A stretch of 64,000 nucleotides of DNA from Stieleria maiorica. GTDB taxonomy: Bacteria; Planctomycetota; Planctomycetia; Pirellulales; Pirellulaceae. The stretch covers positions 4,834,402 to 4,898,401 of the forward strand of contig NZ_CP036264.1 of NCBI RefSeq assembly GCF_008035925.1, given 5' to 3'. Below, in pieces: positions 36,541 to 47,000 of this stretch. The stretch's first letter is position 1. Every line of letters starts with the position of its first letter. Position numbers and translations under genes: made by a program. Under the pieces are notes generated by a model, which was given only the letters and a program-made list of their open reading frames with translations, was not told where the DNA came from and did no database searches.

Positions 36541-37557
36541 ATGAGTCGATTAATGGTGTGTCTCCTGGCAGCCGTCGTCGCCGCAGCGGCCGGCGGTAGT
36601 GAACCATTTTTACCGCTACGGCCCGAGGGCAACGCTGAACTCCGTGGTCGCGTTTCGATCGAAGGCGATGAATTTGCGTTGCAACTGGTCGATCGCGACG
36701 GGGACGGCGACTACCTGGGCAACGCGGATCGTTTGTCCATCGATTTGGATCGCGACGGCCGGTTCCATCCACTGCGTGAACGCTACGCATCCGGCCGCCC
36801 CTTGAGGCTGCGAGAGGTTGACGCAGCCGATCGCTACGAAATTCGATTGCTGGAAAACCCGTGGCGCATCCGGCTGATTCCGATCCGCGGCATGGGGGCC
36901 ATCCGAGTCCGTTTGGATCAACTGCAGCCTAACGCCGTGATTTCAAAGCTGAACGCGACCTTCGTTTCGAAAAGTGGGATCCATCGTGAGATCCAATCGG
37001 TGGACGAAGCGGTCGTGATCCCTGCGGGCAGCTATCGCCTGCAGAGCGTGTTCATCGAAGCGAACGACGGTCGCCACTGGTCGATCGAGTTTAAGAACTT
37101 TAACGCCAAGCTGGCCTACTCGATCAATGTCGCAAAGGACCAGACCACATCGTGTGCGTTGCTTGGAGCATTGCATCTCGATGCACAGATCGCAGCGAGG
37201 GATTATCTGGGAGGAAAATTGTTGGTGTTGCCGCAGTTTATCTCGGAAACCGGCCTGACGCTGGTGCGTTGTGAAGTTGGCGATTTAGAACCGAGCGACG
37301 AAAGCCGATTGGCTGCATCGCTGGTCAACACCAGCGGATCCGACAAAGTGATCGACCGGCGTAGTTCCGGATTCGCCTGCGGAAGTCTTTGCCCGCTGGT
37401 CTTCAAAACCGACGGGCTGATTGAACCACAAATGCAGATTCGGCTAATGTTCGATATCGGCCCCTTGGGGGGCGTGATCCGGCATCAGGTTGCGGTCAAA
37501 CGACCTGCGTATCAACCGCCTGCGAACGACAAACCGTTTCTAAATATCGAGCAATAG
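36541..37557 (+). CDS. Secreted protein of unknown function
   Basis: ATG 36541 (MSRLMVCLLAAVVAAAAGGS) gives 338 residues with a clear signal peptide cleaved around residue 19. The frame is open for 500 bp upstream but that part overlaps queG. The mature protein begins with an acidic beta-rich region including LVDRDGDGDYLGNADRLSID then LDRDGRFH, whose DxDxDG spacing resembles a calcium-binding loop, then beta-strands to the end. No family is recognised. It starts a two-gene operon with the next gene 8 bp downstream, so the two probably act together outside the cytoplasm. Confidence 0.78.
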   Translation: MSRLMVCLLAAVVAAAAGGSEPFLPLRPEGNAELRGRVSIEGDEFALQLVDRDGDGDYLGNADRLSIDLDRDGRFHPLRERYASGRPLRLREVDAADRYEIRLLENPWRIRLIPIRGMGAIRVRLDQLQPNAVISKLNATFVSKSGIHREIQSVDEAVVIPAGSYRLQSVFIEANDGRHWSIEFKNFNAKLAYSINVAKDQTTSCALLGALHLDAQIAARDYLGGKLLVLPQFISETGLTLVRCEVGDLEPSDESRLAASLVNTSGSDKVIDRRSSGFACGSLCPLVFKTDGLIEPQMQIRLMFDIGPLGGVIRHQVAVKRPAYQPPANDKPFLNIEQ

Positions 37558-37565
37558 GAAACCAG

Positions 37566-40500
37566 ATGAATCGTGTGCCTATCGAACAGGCTGGAGCGTC
37601 ATGGGCGCTGGCGATGTTTCTGCTCTGGCAGGGATGGCTCTCGGGCGCTGATGCATATGCTGTGGATCGAGACCTTGTGCAGGTTCGCGTTGTTGATAGG
37701 AACGGTCAACCGATTGACAACGCGACGGTTCGAATCGTTGGCCTGATGTCCACGCCGGATATCGGCACGTGGCACCAGACCCCGGGGCAACTCACCATCC
37801 CATCGGTTTCCAGCGGACAGTACGAAATCGCAATCCAACGCCGTCATCAAGCATTCTTGCATCATGACCGTGTGCTACTGGAGGTCACCGCCCCCACACG
37901 CGAATTGTATTTCCGCGAAGTGTTTCAGACACGCTTGCGGTGTGGTGTTCCACTGGATGTCACACTCAATCCACAGGCCACAGACACGATTCGAGTGGTT
38001 GATGATCAAGGCAATTCCGTCGCCGGCGCACGACTGGCCCCAGCGGTTTGGGGCACCACCGTGATTCCCAAATATCACGGGATCCCAGAATCGGCTTCCA
38101 CCGACGCCGAGGGTAAAACCCAAGCGACGTGGATTGATCCGGCGCGGCTTTCCATGGTTTATCTCTGGAGCGACTCGCTCGGGAACCAGCGATTGCCGGT
38201 GACGCGCGGTGATGACGGGCGGTTGAGTGTCGTCGCGCTCAAGACTTACAACACGGCGGGACGCTGGACCGCAGAATCCGAACCCGAGCCGGATTCACCG
38301 TTTTTCTCTACAGCCATCACCGTTGCATCTTCGCCGCAGAAATTTTCGTTCTCGCAAGGTGCAACGCAGGTCTACACCTGGGGCACCACCGTGCAGCGCC
38401 CCGACGGCACGCTGCCACCGGTTCAACTGACGCCCGGAAACCTCGTTTACACTTCACAGATGCCCAGCAGTGTTCCGCTGACGACACAGCACCAGCGAGC
38501 CGCTGGGGCGACGATCGACGAACACCAGCTCTACCAGATCGAATGGTTTGACGGCATTCGCCTTCGAGGCCAGATCGTCGATGAACACAGCGGCGATCCA
38601 CTACCGGATCTCACCGTCCTGCATTTTTCGATGTCTCACTCCAATGGCATCACCGACGACGACGGGGTATTTCAGATTTGGTTCGCGCGCGGAAGCCGGA
38701 TTAGCTACTTTCCACAAGATGTGCTCGGACGACACATCAAAGCCGGGGGCTTTTACCTCTATCCCCAACAGTTGCCGGTCGATGGAAACCTGCAATTGGA
38801 TCCGACACCGATGCAACGAATGTCGGCGGCGATCGGTAAAGTGGTCGATCCCCAGGGCCTTCCGATCGCTGCGGCACAGGTTGAGTGTCAATTCAAGGAT
38901 GAACGTTTCACCCGAACGCAAACCCTGTACAGCAATGCCAAGGGTGAATTCCGATTCAATCACGTCCTCGAAAACGCCACCGTCCAGCTGACCGCCCAGC
39001 ACGAAACGATGATGACGGAACAGCCCGTTTCGGCCTTGTTGTCAGAGACGGACGAAGTGCTGTTGAAGGTTGTGCCGCGGCATGGCGTTGTGATCCGTGG
39101 CCGTGTCGTCGATGCCGACGGCAAAGCGATCGAGCGTGTCAGTGTGACCACAAGGACACCCCAAGTCATCCAGCAGGAACTCTACAACGGGCGGGATACC
39201 GTTGCTGTCGAACTGTTCGGCGGTAAGTCGTCGATCGCGACCGACCAGCAAGGCGTTTTTGAATCACGTCCGATCGTCGATTGGAATCGTGACATCTCCC
39301 TCGAGCTGAACGCCCCCGGCTATCGGATGGCAGCCACCTATTGGCGAGACGCTTCGATTGCCGGGAACAACAAAACCGATCTGGATTTCGGGACGATCAC
39401 GATGCATCCCCAGTGGAAAACGATCGATCAACCGATCCAAGTGATCGACGCGGATTCCAAACACCCGCTCGCCGGCGCCCGAATCGCTTGCCGCGGCGCC
39501 TACGTCGAACACCAACGTCACCATAGTGATTCCGATGGTCGAGCGACATTTCGTATCGCCGACAGTACGGCCGTCTTTGCCGTCCATCACGACGGCTATC
39601 ACCCCGCGGTCATCGTGCGACAGGTCGGTCGGCCGATCGGCCCGATCGGGTTGCATCGGCTGGACGCCGGACCGCTCTCAACTCCGCCCATTCAACCTAA
39701 GTCCCAGACGCAAGTCGACGCGACGACGTTGGCCGGCCGCATGCTGCAACGATTCACCAAACCCGAGCCGTCAGACACGTACCACCGTCTTGCAAGTTAC
39801 TATCACACCCTCGCGATCGCAGACTTTGACTCCGCCCACTCCGAACTCAGTGAACTCGCGAAGTTGCCCAATATGAAATCAACGATTGGGATGATGATTG
39901 CGCAAATGAAGGGGCTGGACGCCGATCAAAAGAAGCGAGTGTTGCCGTTGTTGGATGACAAGATCGTCTTCCATTTTTCCCTTTCATTGGCTGACGAGGC
40001 CACCGAATCCGAAGAGCGTCTCGAATGGCTCGGTGAAGCCCTGGTTTTGGCTCGACAACAGGCCGGCGACGACGGGCTGGCTTCGATCGGTCAACTGGCA
40101 GCCAAATTGTTCGAACACGATGAAGTCGAGATGGCGAAGGACTTGCTTTCGGACGCCTATGCCGACCATCCGAAGTTGGCGGAAATTCTGGCCTCCGGTG
40201 AGCGTCAGAAGGTTGCCGGAGTCGCCAGGGTGTTCTTGCCCGTCTACGCGACGGTCGACCCCGAAAAAGCATCCGAGTTGATTGCGTTGACGGCTTATGC
40301 CGACGAAATCGATCGATTGCAAACCCTGGCCGTTCGTTTTGCCGCCGAATACGGTGACCAGTCGCCGGAAACGCTCTGCAAGCGACTGGGAATCGATCGC
40401 TTGTCATCGCGGGGGATGACCGCCGGACATCTGAATCTGAAACACCGTGATGCGAAACGTGGATTGGCCCTCGCCGAACGATGCGACGATGAACTGGGCA

Positions 40501-41018
40501 AAGCCGACTTCTTGTTCGAACTGGCCAAAACCTCCGATGCGGATGTACAAACAAAATCTGAATTGGCCCGTCAAGCGTTGCAGATCATGGAGTCTCCCGA
40601 CGAGGGAGCGATGATCCTGCAACCGCGACATTGGTTGGCCGAACGCATCGAACAAGTCGCGCTTTGGGACCCGGACCTCGCCGAAGAATACTTGTTCGCA
40701 TCGATCTGGATCGAGAATCAGTCCAGTCGTATCACACCGTTTTTTCCGACCGCGACCCTGGCGATTCACCTTGCTCCGGTGAACCCAGGCATCGCCAAGG
40801 CCCTGGTCGAACCCTGTTTTGATGACTGGTCTTGGTTGTTCGGCCAGCGCGATCAGTCCGTGATGTTTTCCCACGCCTTACCCCTGCACGCGGCCGCAGC
40901 GATCGATCCCGATTGGGCTCATGCCCTGGTCAACGACCTGCTGCACAACCACATCGAGGGCAACGAATCACGCAAATTGCTGATCGTCTCCGGAATCGCC
41001 GCCTCACTGATCGATTGA
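37566..41018 (+). CDS. Large secreted protein: carboxypeptidase-regulatory-like beta domains and helical repeat
   Basis: The 1150-residue product starts MNRVPIEQAGASWALAMFLL, a signal peptide cut near residue 32. Residues about 35-720 contain several Ig-like/carboxypeptidase-regulatory domains of the kind VVDRNGQPIDNATVRIVGL, VVDDQGNSVAGARLAPA, VVDPQGLPIAAAQVECQF and VVDADGKAIERVSVTT. The last 400 residues are helical and repeat-like (LAERCDDELGKADFLFELAK), possibly an alpha-solenoid. It probably acts outside the cell or in the periplasm, binding a partner or polymer; no catalytic motif is seen. It is the second gene of the operon starting at 36541 and converges with the aminotransferase. Confidence 0.8.
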   Translation: MNRVPIEQAGASWALAMFLLWQGWLSGADAYAVDRDLVQVRVVDRNGQPIDNATVRIVGLMSTPDIGTWHQTPGQLTIPSVSSGQYEIAIQRRHQAFLHHDRVLLEVTAPTRELYFREVFQTRLRCGVPLDVTLNPQATDTIRVVDDQGNSVAGARLAPAVWGTTVIPKYHGIPESASTDAEGKTQATWIDPARLSMVYLWSDSLGNQRLPVTRGDDGRLSVVALKTYNTAGRWTAESEPEPDSPFFSTAITVASSPQKFSFSQGATQVYTWGTTVQRPDGTLPPVQLTPGNLVYTSQMPSSVPLTTQHQRAAGATIDEHQLYQIEWFDGIRLRGQIVDEHSGDPLPDLTVLHFSMSHSNGITDDDGVFQIWFARGSRISYFPQDVLGRHIKAGGFYLYPQQLPVDGNLQLDPTPMQRMSAAIGKVVDPQGLPIAAAQVECQFKDERFTRTQTLYSNAKGEFRFNHVLENATVQLTAQHETMMTEQPVSALLSETDEVLLKVVPRHGVVIRGRVVDADGKAIERVSVTTRTPQVIQQELYNGRDTVAVELFGGKSSIATDQQGVFESRPIVDWNRDISLELNAPGYRMAATYWRDASIAGNNKTDLDFGTITMHPQWKTIDQPIQVIDADSKHPLAGARIACRGAYVEHQRHHSDSDGRATFRIADSTAVFAVHHDGYHPAVIVRQVGRPIGPIGLHRLDAGPLSTPPIQPKSQTQVDATTLAGRMLQRFTKPEPSDTYHRLASYYHTLAIADFDSAHSELSELAKLPNMKSTIGMMIAQMKGLDADQKKRVLPLLDDKIVFHFSLSLADEATESEERLEWLGEALVLARQQAGDDGLASIGQLAAKLFEHDEVEMAKDLLSDAYADHPKLAEILASGERQKVAGVARVFLPVYATVDPEKASELIALTAYADEIDRLQTLAVRFAAEYGDQSPETLCKRLGIDRLSSRGMTAGHLNLKHRDAKRGLALAERCDDELGKADFLFELAKTSDADVQTKSELARQALQIMESPDEGAMILQPRHWLAERIEQVALWDPDLAEEYLFASIWIENQSSRITPFFPTATLAIHLAPVNPGIAKALVEPCFDDWSWLFGQRDQSVMFSHALPLHAAAAIDPDWAHALVNDLLHNHIEGNESRKLLIVSGIAASLID

Positions 41019-41044
41019 GGCTCCATCTGGGTTGGGCTGGGAAA

Positions 41045-41146
41045 GGGGTAAGAAGATTTCGGGGGTAAGAAGATGATGAATTGCATCCTCCATTGAGTCT
41101 CGCCAATTCTCCTACCTCCAAAATCGTCCTACCTCTCCACCTGACA
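41045..41146. repeat. ~100-bp palindromic repeat, copy C (reverse orientation)
   Basis: It reads GGGGTAAGAAGATTTCGGGG at the left end and CCTACCTCTCCACCTGAC at the right end; its reverse complement closely matches copy B at 42337-42437 across the whole length, including the centre (GACTCAATGGAGGATGCAAT against GACTCAATCGAGGACGCAAT). It overlaps the last codons and stop of the aminotransferase gene. Copies B and C face each other on the two sides of that gene. Confidence 0.8.
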
Positions 41147-42319
41147 CGTCAAAGTCCGCAGCGCGTCGGCCAATCGCTGGTATTGATCGATGCTGTTGTA
41201 GGCTTGGGCGGAGATCCGCAGACAAGGCAGGGTGCCGCCGAGCAAAAAGACCGGGACTTCGATTGCGTGTTCGCGATAAAGTTGCCGCTGGAACGCGTTG
41301 ACGGCCGCCTTGTCGCCGAAACGCTCCGCTGGCAACGGAACCGATGCCAGACTACCGAGCATCTCCACGGGTGCCGGAACCGAGCAGTTCAAGGCATCCA
41401 GCAACAGCTCGCGACCGGCGACAACGAGCGTGTGATTGTTCCGCATCAATTGCGACAATCCGCCTTCGACCAATCCGCTCAGAAACTCGATCGCCGTCGG
41501 CATCGCCAAAATCGGCGTCGGATCGTAGGTCCCGATCCAATTGAACTGAGCCAGAAACGGTGTTCGACCGAGTTCCGGTGTGTTCGCACCATGGCTGATC
41601 GTCGTCGGGTGAACGGTCGATTGCAGTTCCCGGCGCACGTACAGAAAACCCGACGTCTTCGGACCGCACAGCCACTTGTGGTGATTGGCGGTGTAATAAT
41701 CCGCGTCCAAGTCACGAAGGTCCACCGGCACCATCCCGGGCGCGTGCGCGCCGTCAATCATCACGCGAACCCCACGTCGGTGCGCCAATTCAACCAGCTC
41801 TTTGACGGGCAACACCAATCCCGTCGGACTGGTCACGTGATCGATCAACAACAACCGTGTCTTCGAAGTCATAGAATGATCAATCGCGTCGATGACCTGC
41901 GAGCTTGAACGAATCGGAAACGGCAACTCTGCGACCGACACCGACGCGCCGCTTTGCTCGGCCGCGTACCGGGCCGCATTGTTACAAGCGTTGTAACCGT
42001 GGTTGGTGATCAGCACTTCATCGCCCGCCGCAAACGGGAACGATCGCAGCACGGAATTCACGCCGTCGGTCGCATTGCGAACAAATGCCAGGTCTTCAGA
42101 ATCCGCGCCGACAAGCTGAGCAATGCAATCGCGGACGTGATCCAGTTTGGGCAGCAGCGACCGTTCCGGCCCCAGGAATTCGATCGGGTCGCGCTCCAGA
42201 CGCTCGATCCAGCGACGCTGGTCTTCCAGCACGACGATCGGCGTCGCACCGAACGAACCGTGGTTCAAGAAATCGATGTCCGGATTGAGTCGCCAGTGGG
42301 AGCGATGCGGGTTGGTCAA
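41129..42319 (-). CDS. Class V PLP aminotransferase, isopenicillin N epimerase-like
   Basis: The 396-residue protein starts at ATG 42319 (MTNPHRSHWRLNPDIDFLNH). The PLP lysine lies in YYTANHHKWLCGPKTSGFLY (about residue 214), after the aspartate in VMIDGAHAPGMVPVDL. The early LNHGSFGATP and RNATDGVNSVL are typical of the CefD-like and kynureninase/cysteine-desulfurase branch of class V enzymes. The true reaction is not known; CefD-like planctomycete proteins are usually annotated only by fold. The last codons (CAG GTG GAG AGG TAG) fall within the palindromic repeat, which supplies the stop. No biosynthetic cluster for a peptide antibiotic is present. Confidence 0.87.
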   Translation of the reverse strand: MTNPHRSHWRLNPDIDFLNHGSFGATPIVVLEDQRRWIERLERDPIEFLGPERSLLPKLDHVRDCIAQLVGADSEDLAFVRNATDGVNSVLRSFPFAAGDEVLITNHGYNACNNAARYAAEQSGASVSVAELPFPIRSSSQVIDAIDHSMTSKTRLLLIDHVTSPTGLVLPVKELVELAHRRGVRVMIDGAHAPGMVPVDLRDLDADYYTANHHKWLCGPKTSGFLYVRRELQSTVHPTTISHGANTPELGRTPFLAQFNWIGTYDPTPILAMPTAIEFLSGLVEGGLSQLMRNNHTLVVAGRELLLDALNCSVPAPVEMLGSLASVPLPAERFGDKAAVNAFQRQLYREHAIEVPVFLLGGTLPCLRISAQAYNSIDQYQRLADALRTLTCQVER

Positions 42320-42336
42320 TGGACTTGTAGGGGCAT

Positions 42337-42437
42337 GTCGGGTGAAAAGGTAGGAAGATTATGGAGGTAGGAAAATTGGTGAGACTCAATCGAGGACGCA
42401 ATTCATCATCTTCTTACCCCCGAAATCTTCTTACCCC
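42337..42437. repeat. ~100-bp palindromic repeat, copy B
   Basis: GTCGGGTGAAAAGGTAGGAAG opens the element in abbreviated match to the others (one residue of homology before GTAGG is weaker); the right arm reads TTCATCATCTTCTTACCCCC then GAAATCTTCTTACCCC. It lies between the DUF1501 stop (42471) and the aminotransferase start (42319), both minus strand, so here it is at one gene's 3' end and another's 5' end. Confidence 0.75.
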
Positions 42438-42470
42438 GTTTCAGTGCGTTCCAAGTCATGGAATGGACAC

Positions 42471-43907
42471 CTACACCAGAATCGGTTCGATTAAATCACC
42501 GTGCACATCGGTCAGACGAAACCGTCGGCCCTGGTACTTGTACGTCAACCGTTCGTGGTCGATTCCCATCAAGTGCAGAATCGTCGCGTTGAAATCGTGA
42601 ACGTGGACACCGTTTTCGATCACGTTGTATCCGAATTCATCGGTCTGGCCGTAGCTGAATCCGGGTTTGATCCCGCCGCCGGCCATCCACATGGTGAAGC
42701 AGCGTGGATGGTGATCGCGGCCATAATTGTCGGCCGTCAACACGCCTTGTGAATACGACGTGCGTCCGAACTCGCCGCCCCAGATGACCAACGTGTCATC
42801 CAACAACCCGTGTCGTTTCAGGTCCTTGATCAGCGCCGCCGACGCTTGGTCAGTCTCCTTGGCCTGACCACGAATCCCCTTGGGCAAGTTCGAATGTTGG
42901 TCCCAGCCTTGGTGGTAAAGTTGGATGAAACGAACATCGCGTTCGGCCAACCGCCGGGCCAACAAACAGTTCGCGGCAAAGGTCCCCGGCTTGCGAGCGT
43001 CCTCGCCATACATTTCGAACGTCGATTCCGGTTCGTCGGAAAAATCGGCGACGTCCGGCACGCTGGCCTGCATCCGAAACGCCATTTCGTATTGCGCGAT
43101 CCGCGATTCGATCTCCGGATCCAGTTCTTTGGCGAATTGGTGCTGATTTAGATCATTGATCGCATCCAATTGGGCCCGTCGACGGCCCCGGTCGACTCCG
43201 CCGGGATTCGACAGATACAACACCGGATCGCTGCCGCCGCGAAACTGGACGCCTTGGTATTTGGAATCCAAAAAGCCGTTGCCCCACAACCGCGCATACA
43301 ACGGTTGGCCGCCTTGGCCGGCGGAGACGAGTACGATGAAGGCGGGCAGATCATCGTTCACGCTGCCCAGACCATACGACAACCAAGCCCCCAACGACGG
43401 ACGTCCGGCGATTTGCGCCCCCGTTTGGAAAAGCGTGATCGCGGGGTCGTGATTGATCGCCTCGGTGTACATCGATTTGATGAAACAAACGTCGTCGGCG
43501 ATCTCGCGATGGTGCGGCAACAGATCGCTCAGCCAGGCGCCCGATTGACCGGCCTGGGAAAACTTGAATTGAGATCCCGCCAGCGGCAGCAACGACTGAT
43601 TGACCGACATACCGGTCAAACGCTGCTCGCCGCGGACTTCCGCTGGCAATTCCTGGCCGTTCATCTGGTTCAACAGCGGCTTGTAATCGAACAAGTCCTG
43701 CTGCGCCGGTCCGCCGGACTGGAACAGATAAATGATCCGCTTGGCTTTGGGCGGAAAATGCAACCCACCACCTGTGTCCGTGACCGTCGTTTCGCGTCCC
43801 ATCAAATTGCCGAGCGCCGCGGCGCCCAAGGCAACGCCGGCACCGCTGCTTTTGAGAAACAGACGGCGATTGGCTGCCATGGCATGGCTGAGAGAATTGG
43901 GGTTCAT
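42471..43907 (-). CDS. DUF1501 protein with twin-arginine leader
   Basis: The 478-residue protein starts at ATG 43907 ([20 protein letters not shown]). The leader [20 protein letters not shown] has the twin-arginine pattern, so it is exported folded. The mature part is an alkaline-phosphatase/sulfatase-like fold (family DUF1501) with [20 protein letters not shown] near the start, and [19 protein letters not shown] then [20 protein letters not shown] towards the end, holding conserved Asp, Glu and His. The activity is unknown. In planctomycetes it is almost always partnered with a DUF1549/DUF1553 protein, as here 139 bp upstream. Confidence 0.92.
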   Translation of the reverse strand: MNPNSLSHAMAANRRLFLKSSGAGVALGAAALGNLMGRETTVTDTGGGLHFPPKAKRIIYLFQSGGPAQQDLFDYKPLLNQMNGQELPAEVRGEQRLTGMSVNQSLLPLAGSQFKFSQAGQSGAWLSDLLPHHREIADDVCFIKSMYTEAINHDPAITLFQTGAQIAGRPSLGAWLSYGLGSVNDDLPAFIVLVSAGQGGQPLYARLWGNGFLDSKYQGVQFRGGSDPVLYLSNPGGVDRGRRRAQLDAINDLNQHQFAKELDPEIESRIAQYEMAFRMQASVPDVADFSDEPESTFEMYGEDARKPGTFAANCLLARRLAERDVRFIQLYHQGWDQHSNLPKGIRGQAKETDQASAALIKDLKRHGLLDDTLVIWGGEFGRTSYSQGVLTADNYGRDHHPRCFTMWMAGGGIKPGFSYGQTDEFGYNVIENGVHVHDFNATILHLMGIDHERLTYKYQGRRFRLTDVHGDLIEPILV

Positions 43908-43955
43908 GGTTGTGACCAGGTAGGAAAGGAGACGGGGGTGATGCGATCCGCAATT

Positions 43956-44025
43956 GGTTGTACGACGTCCTTTCTAGGTCGTCGCGTCGAGTCCCGCGGA
44001 CGACGGCCCGGAAGGGCCATCGTAC
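43956..44025. repeat. Single copy of the GTACGA/GGCCC hairpin repeat inside an operon
   Basis: GTTGTACGACGTCCTTTCTA then GGTCGTCG pairs with CGACGGCCCGGAAGGGCCAT then CGTAC; the right arm is the reverse complement of the 46-bp array's hairpin at 12187-12345. It sits between the DUF1553 and DUF1501 genes, which are transcribed together, so a role in mRNA processing or in lowering downstream expression is possible. Confidence 0.65.
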
Positions 44026-44046
44026 CCACAGAAACAAATGGTCCGG

Positions 44047-47000
44047 CTAGCGTTTCCAAACCGTTGCATCCAAGTTCATCATCGCCTGGCAGACGACGGT
44101 CATCGCGGCCAGCTGTGGCGGTGGGACGTCCGAAGCGACCGTCGACTGGCCGATCGCAAGCAGTGCGGCGGCACGTTCGGGCTCGTCGGCAAAGTAAGCT
44201 TGTTCTTCTTTCAACAGCGACAGTAAACGCTCCAGCTCGTTCGTATCTGCGTTGCGACCGGTCAATTTCAAAAAGGCGAGTTGAACGCGTTCGGGATCGT
44301 CGTTTTGATTCATCACCGATTCGGCCAGTGCGCGTGCGGCTTCGACGAATTGAACGTCGTTCATCAATACCAATGCCTGAAGCGGCGTGTTGGTGCGTGA
44401 TCGCTCCATCGTGCAGACCTCACGCGTTGTCGCGTCGAGCGCCAACATGTTGGGCAGCGGCGCCGTGCGTTTCCAAACCGAATACAACGATCGTCGGTAA
44501 AGCGCGGTGCCGACCGATTGCTGGTACGGCGGAGACATGCCGTTGGATTCCCGCCACAGGTCGCCGCCGGGCTGATAGGGCGACACCGGCGGCCCGCCTT
44601 GTTCGTCGTTCATCAGTTCCGAAGCCGCCAACGCCAGGTCGCGAATCTGTTCGGCGGCAAGACGACTGGCCGGCCCGCGGGCGAGCAACAGGTTGTCGGG
44701 GTCACGCTGCAGTTTGTCCGCGTCGACGCGTGAATCCTGGCGATAGGTCGACGACAGGACGATTTGACGACACAAACGTTTGACGTCCCATCCGTTGTCG
44801 ACAAAATCGCGAGCCAACCAGTCGAGCAGCTCCGGGTGCGTCGGCAATTCGCCTTGCAACCCGAAATTTTCCGGCGTCGTGACCAGCGGGCTGGAAAAGA
44901 AGTTGCCCCACAGCCGGTTGACGGCCACCCGCGCCGTCAGCGGGTTTCGCGAATCGGTCACCCACTGTGCCAATCCCAACCGATCACGCGGTGCCTGATC
45001 GGGAAACGGCAGTCCGAACTGGGAGAACGTGTCGCGGTTCACCCGCGTGTCTTCGTTCTTGGGAGCATCGTATTGGCCTCGGGCGAGAATGTACGCCGGA
45101 CGAGCCTGATCCATCTCCTGCATCACCGGAATCTCGTTCATCGCTTCTTCTGCCATAACCAACGCTTTCCTGGCGTCGGTCAACGTTTGCAGGGATTGGC
45201 GAGCCGGTGTATCGATCGCCGCAGCAAAGTAGGCCTCGGTCGGTTCGATCGGCTCGCCCGTGGCCAGGTGTTTCATTTCCGGTTCGGTCAACGCCCGGTC
45301 ATAAACTCGCACGTCATCGATCAACCCGCCGGCGAATCCGCGTGCGCGAAAACGTTGCCCGATCACGAATTCGCCCCCGTGATCGACCACCACGTTGGCC
45401 CGCTTTTTCACCTGATCACGCAAGACGTCCGTCTCCAGCAGGACACCATCCAAGTACAATCGCAATCCGGCCGCTTGTGACGAACCGTCATAGGTCGCGG
45501 TGACCTGGTGCCAGGCGCCCGCGGGAATCGGATCGATCGTGCGAACCGACATCGCGTTACCAGGCCAGACACGGGCCATCCGCGATTCCAGATGACCGTT
45601 TTCGATCGTCAGGTCCCAGCCGTTGTAACCACAATCGGTGCCTCGGGTGTGATGAACGATCACGCTGCGATGAGGCGTGCGTTTGGTATCCCGCAGCGTC
45701 ACCACAACCGAAAACGGCGTCCAGCGATCAAAGGCGGGAACTCCGTGCGTCGTGACGCCGCGTTCACCGTCCAACACGATCGCACGGCGCGGCACCGCGA
45801 CCGGTTCCGGCGCAGCATCCTGTTGGTCGTCGCTGGCAGTTCCAGTCGCTTCGGCAGCCTTACTGGTGCGTTGTTGGTCCGCTGCCAGCGCCGGATCCAG
45901 CCGCGGGATCGAGCAATCCTGGACCGCTTGCAACGGGGACATCGACGTCCACGAGCGGTCGGACTGCGACGGGTGATAGAGATCCTTGATGGACTTGTCG
46001 AAATCGACGTCAAACCCGATCGCCAATCGCAGGTCCGGAATCGGTGACACGGTGTCCGAATCGCGTTTCCACGATTCGTATCGTTGTGCGGATTGGCGCA
46101 ACACGTTCGCGTAATCTTGCTCGGCCGCACGCAGCGTTTCCATCGCCTCTCGACGTGCCGCTTCCTGCTGCTCGGTCGGCAGCAACAACGACGGACACGG
46201 GACTTTTTCGGTGCGGTCATAGACGCCGCTTTCGTCGATCGAATTGAAGAACGCCGACAGCGAATAGTAGTCACGCATCGGGATCGGGTCGTACTTGTGA
46301 TCGTGACAGCGGCAACATTCTAGGGTCAGCCCCAGCACCGCGGTGCCGAACGTATGCACGCGGTCGGCAACGTTCTCGACACGCCACTCTTCAAACACCG
46401 CCCCGCCTTCGTTGTTCAGCCGGTGAATCCGATTGAACGCGGTCGCCAACTTCTGCTGGCGCGTCGCATCGGGCAACAGGTCGCCGGCCAGTTGCCACGT
46501 CAAAAAATCGTCATAGGGCAGGTTCTCGTTCAGCGCGTCGACCACCCAGTCGCGATAGGGCCACTGTGTATTTAGCTTGTCACTCTGGTAGCCGTACGAA
46601 TCGGCGTAGCGGGCGGCATCCAACCACGAAACCGCCATGTGCTGGCCGAAGCGTGAGGATTGCAACAATCGATCGACGACCGATTGGTATACCGCATCGC
46701 GATGACGGCGGCTGTCGTCTCCGGCCAACGCGTCCTCAAACTCGCGGATCTCCGCGGGCGTCGGCGGCAAACCGGTTAAATCCAACGTCGCGCGGCGAAG
46801 CCAGCGTTTTGGATCGGCGGCCCGATTGGGCAGCATGCCTTCACGATCCAAGCGATCCAGCACAAACCGGTCGATCGTCTGGCGACACCACTCGGGTTCT
46901 TCTGGATTGGGCACCGTGACGCTTTCCGGCAACGGCATGAACGACCAGTGTTCGGCATACGCGGCCCCTTCATCGACCCACCGCTGCAGCGTCTGCTTTT

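Noticed and set aside
41129-42319. Beta-lactam biosynthesis role for the isopenicillin N epimerase-like enzyme
   Set aside because: No ACV synthetase or isopenicillin N synthase is nearby; the class V fold is widely shared.
43170-44783. 537-codon plus-strand frame across the DUF1501/DUF1553 gap
   Set aside because: It runs antisense through two well-supported genes and the repeat between them and has no domain.
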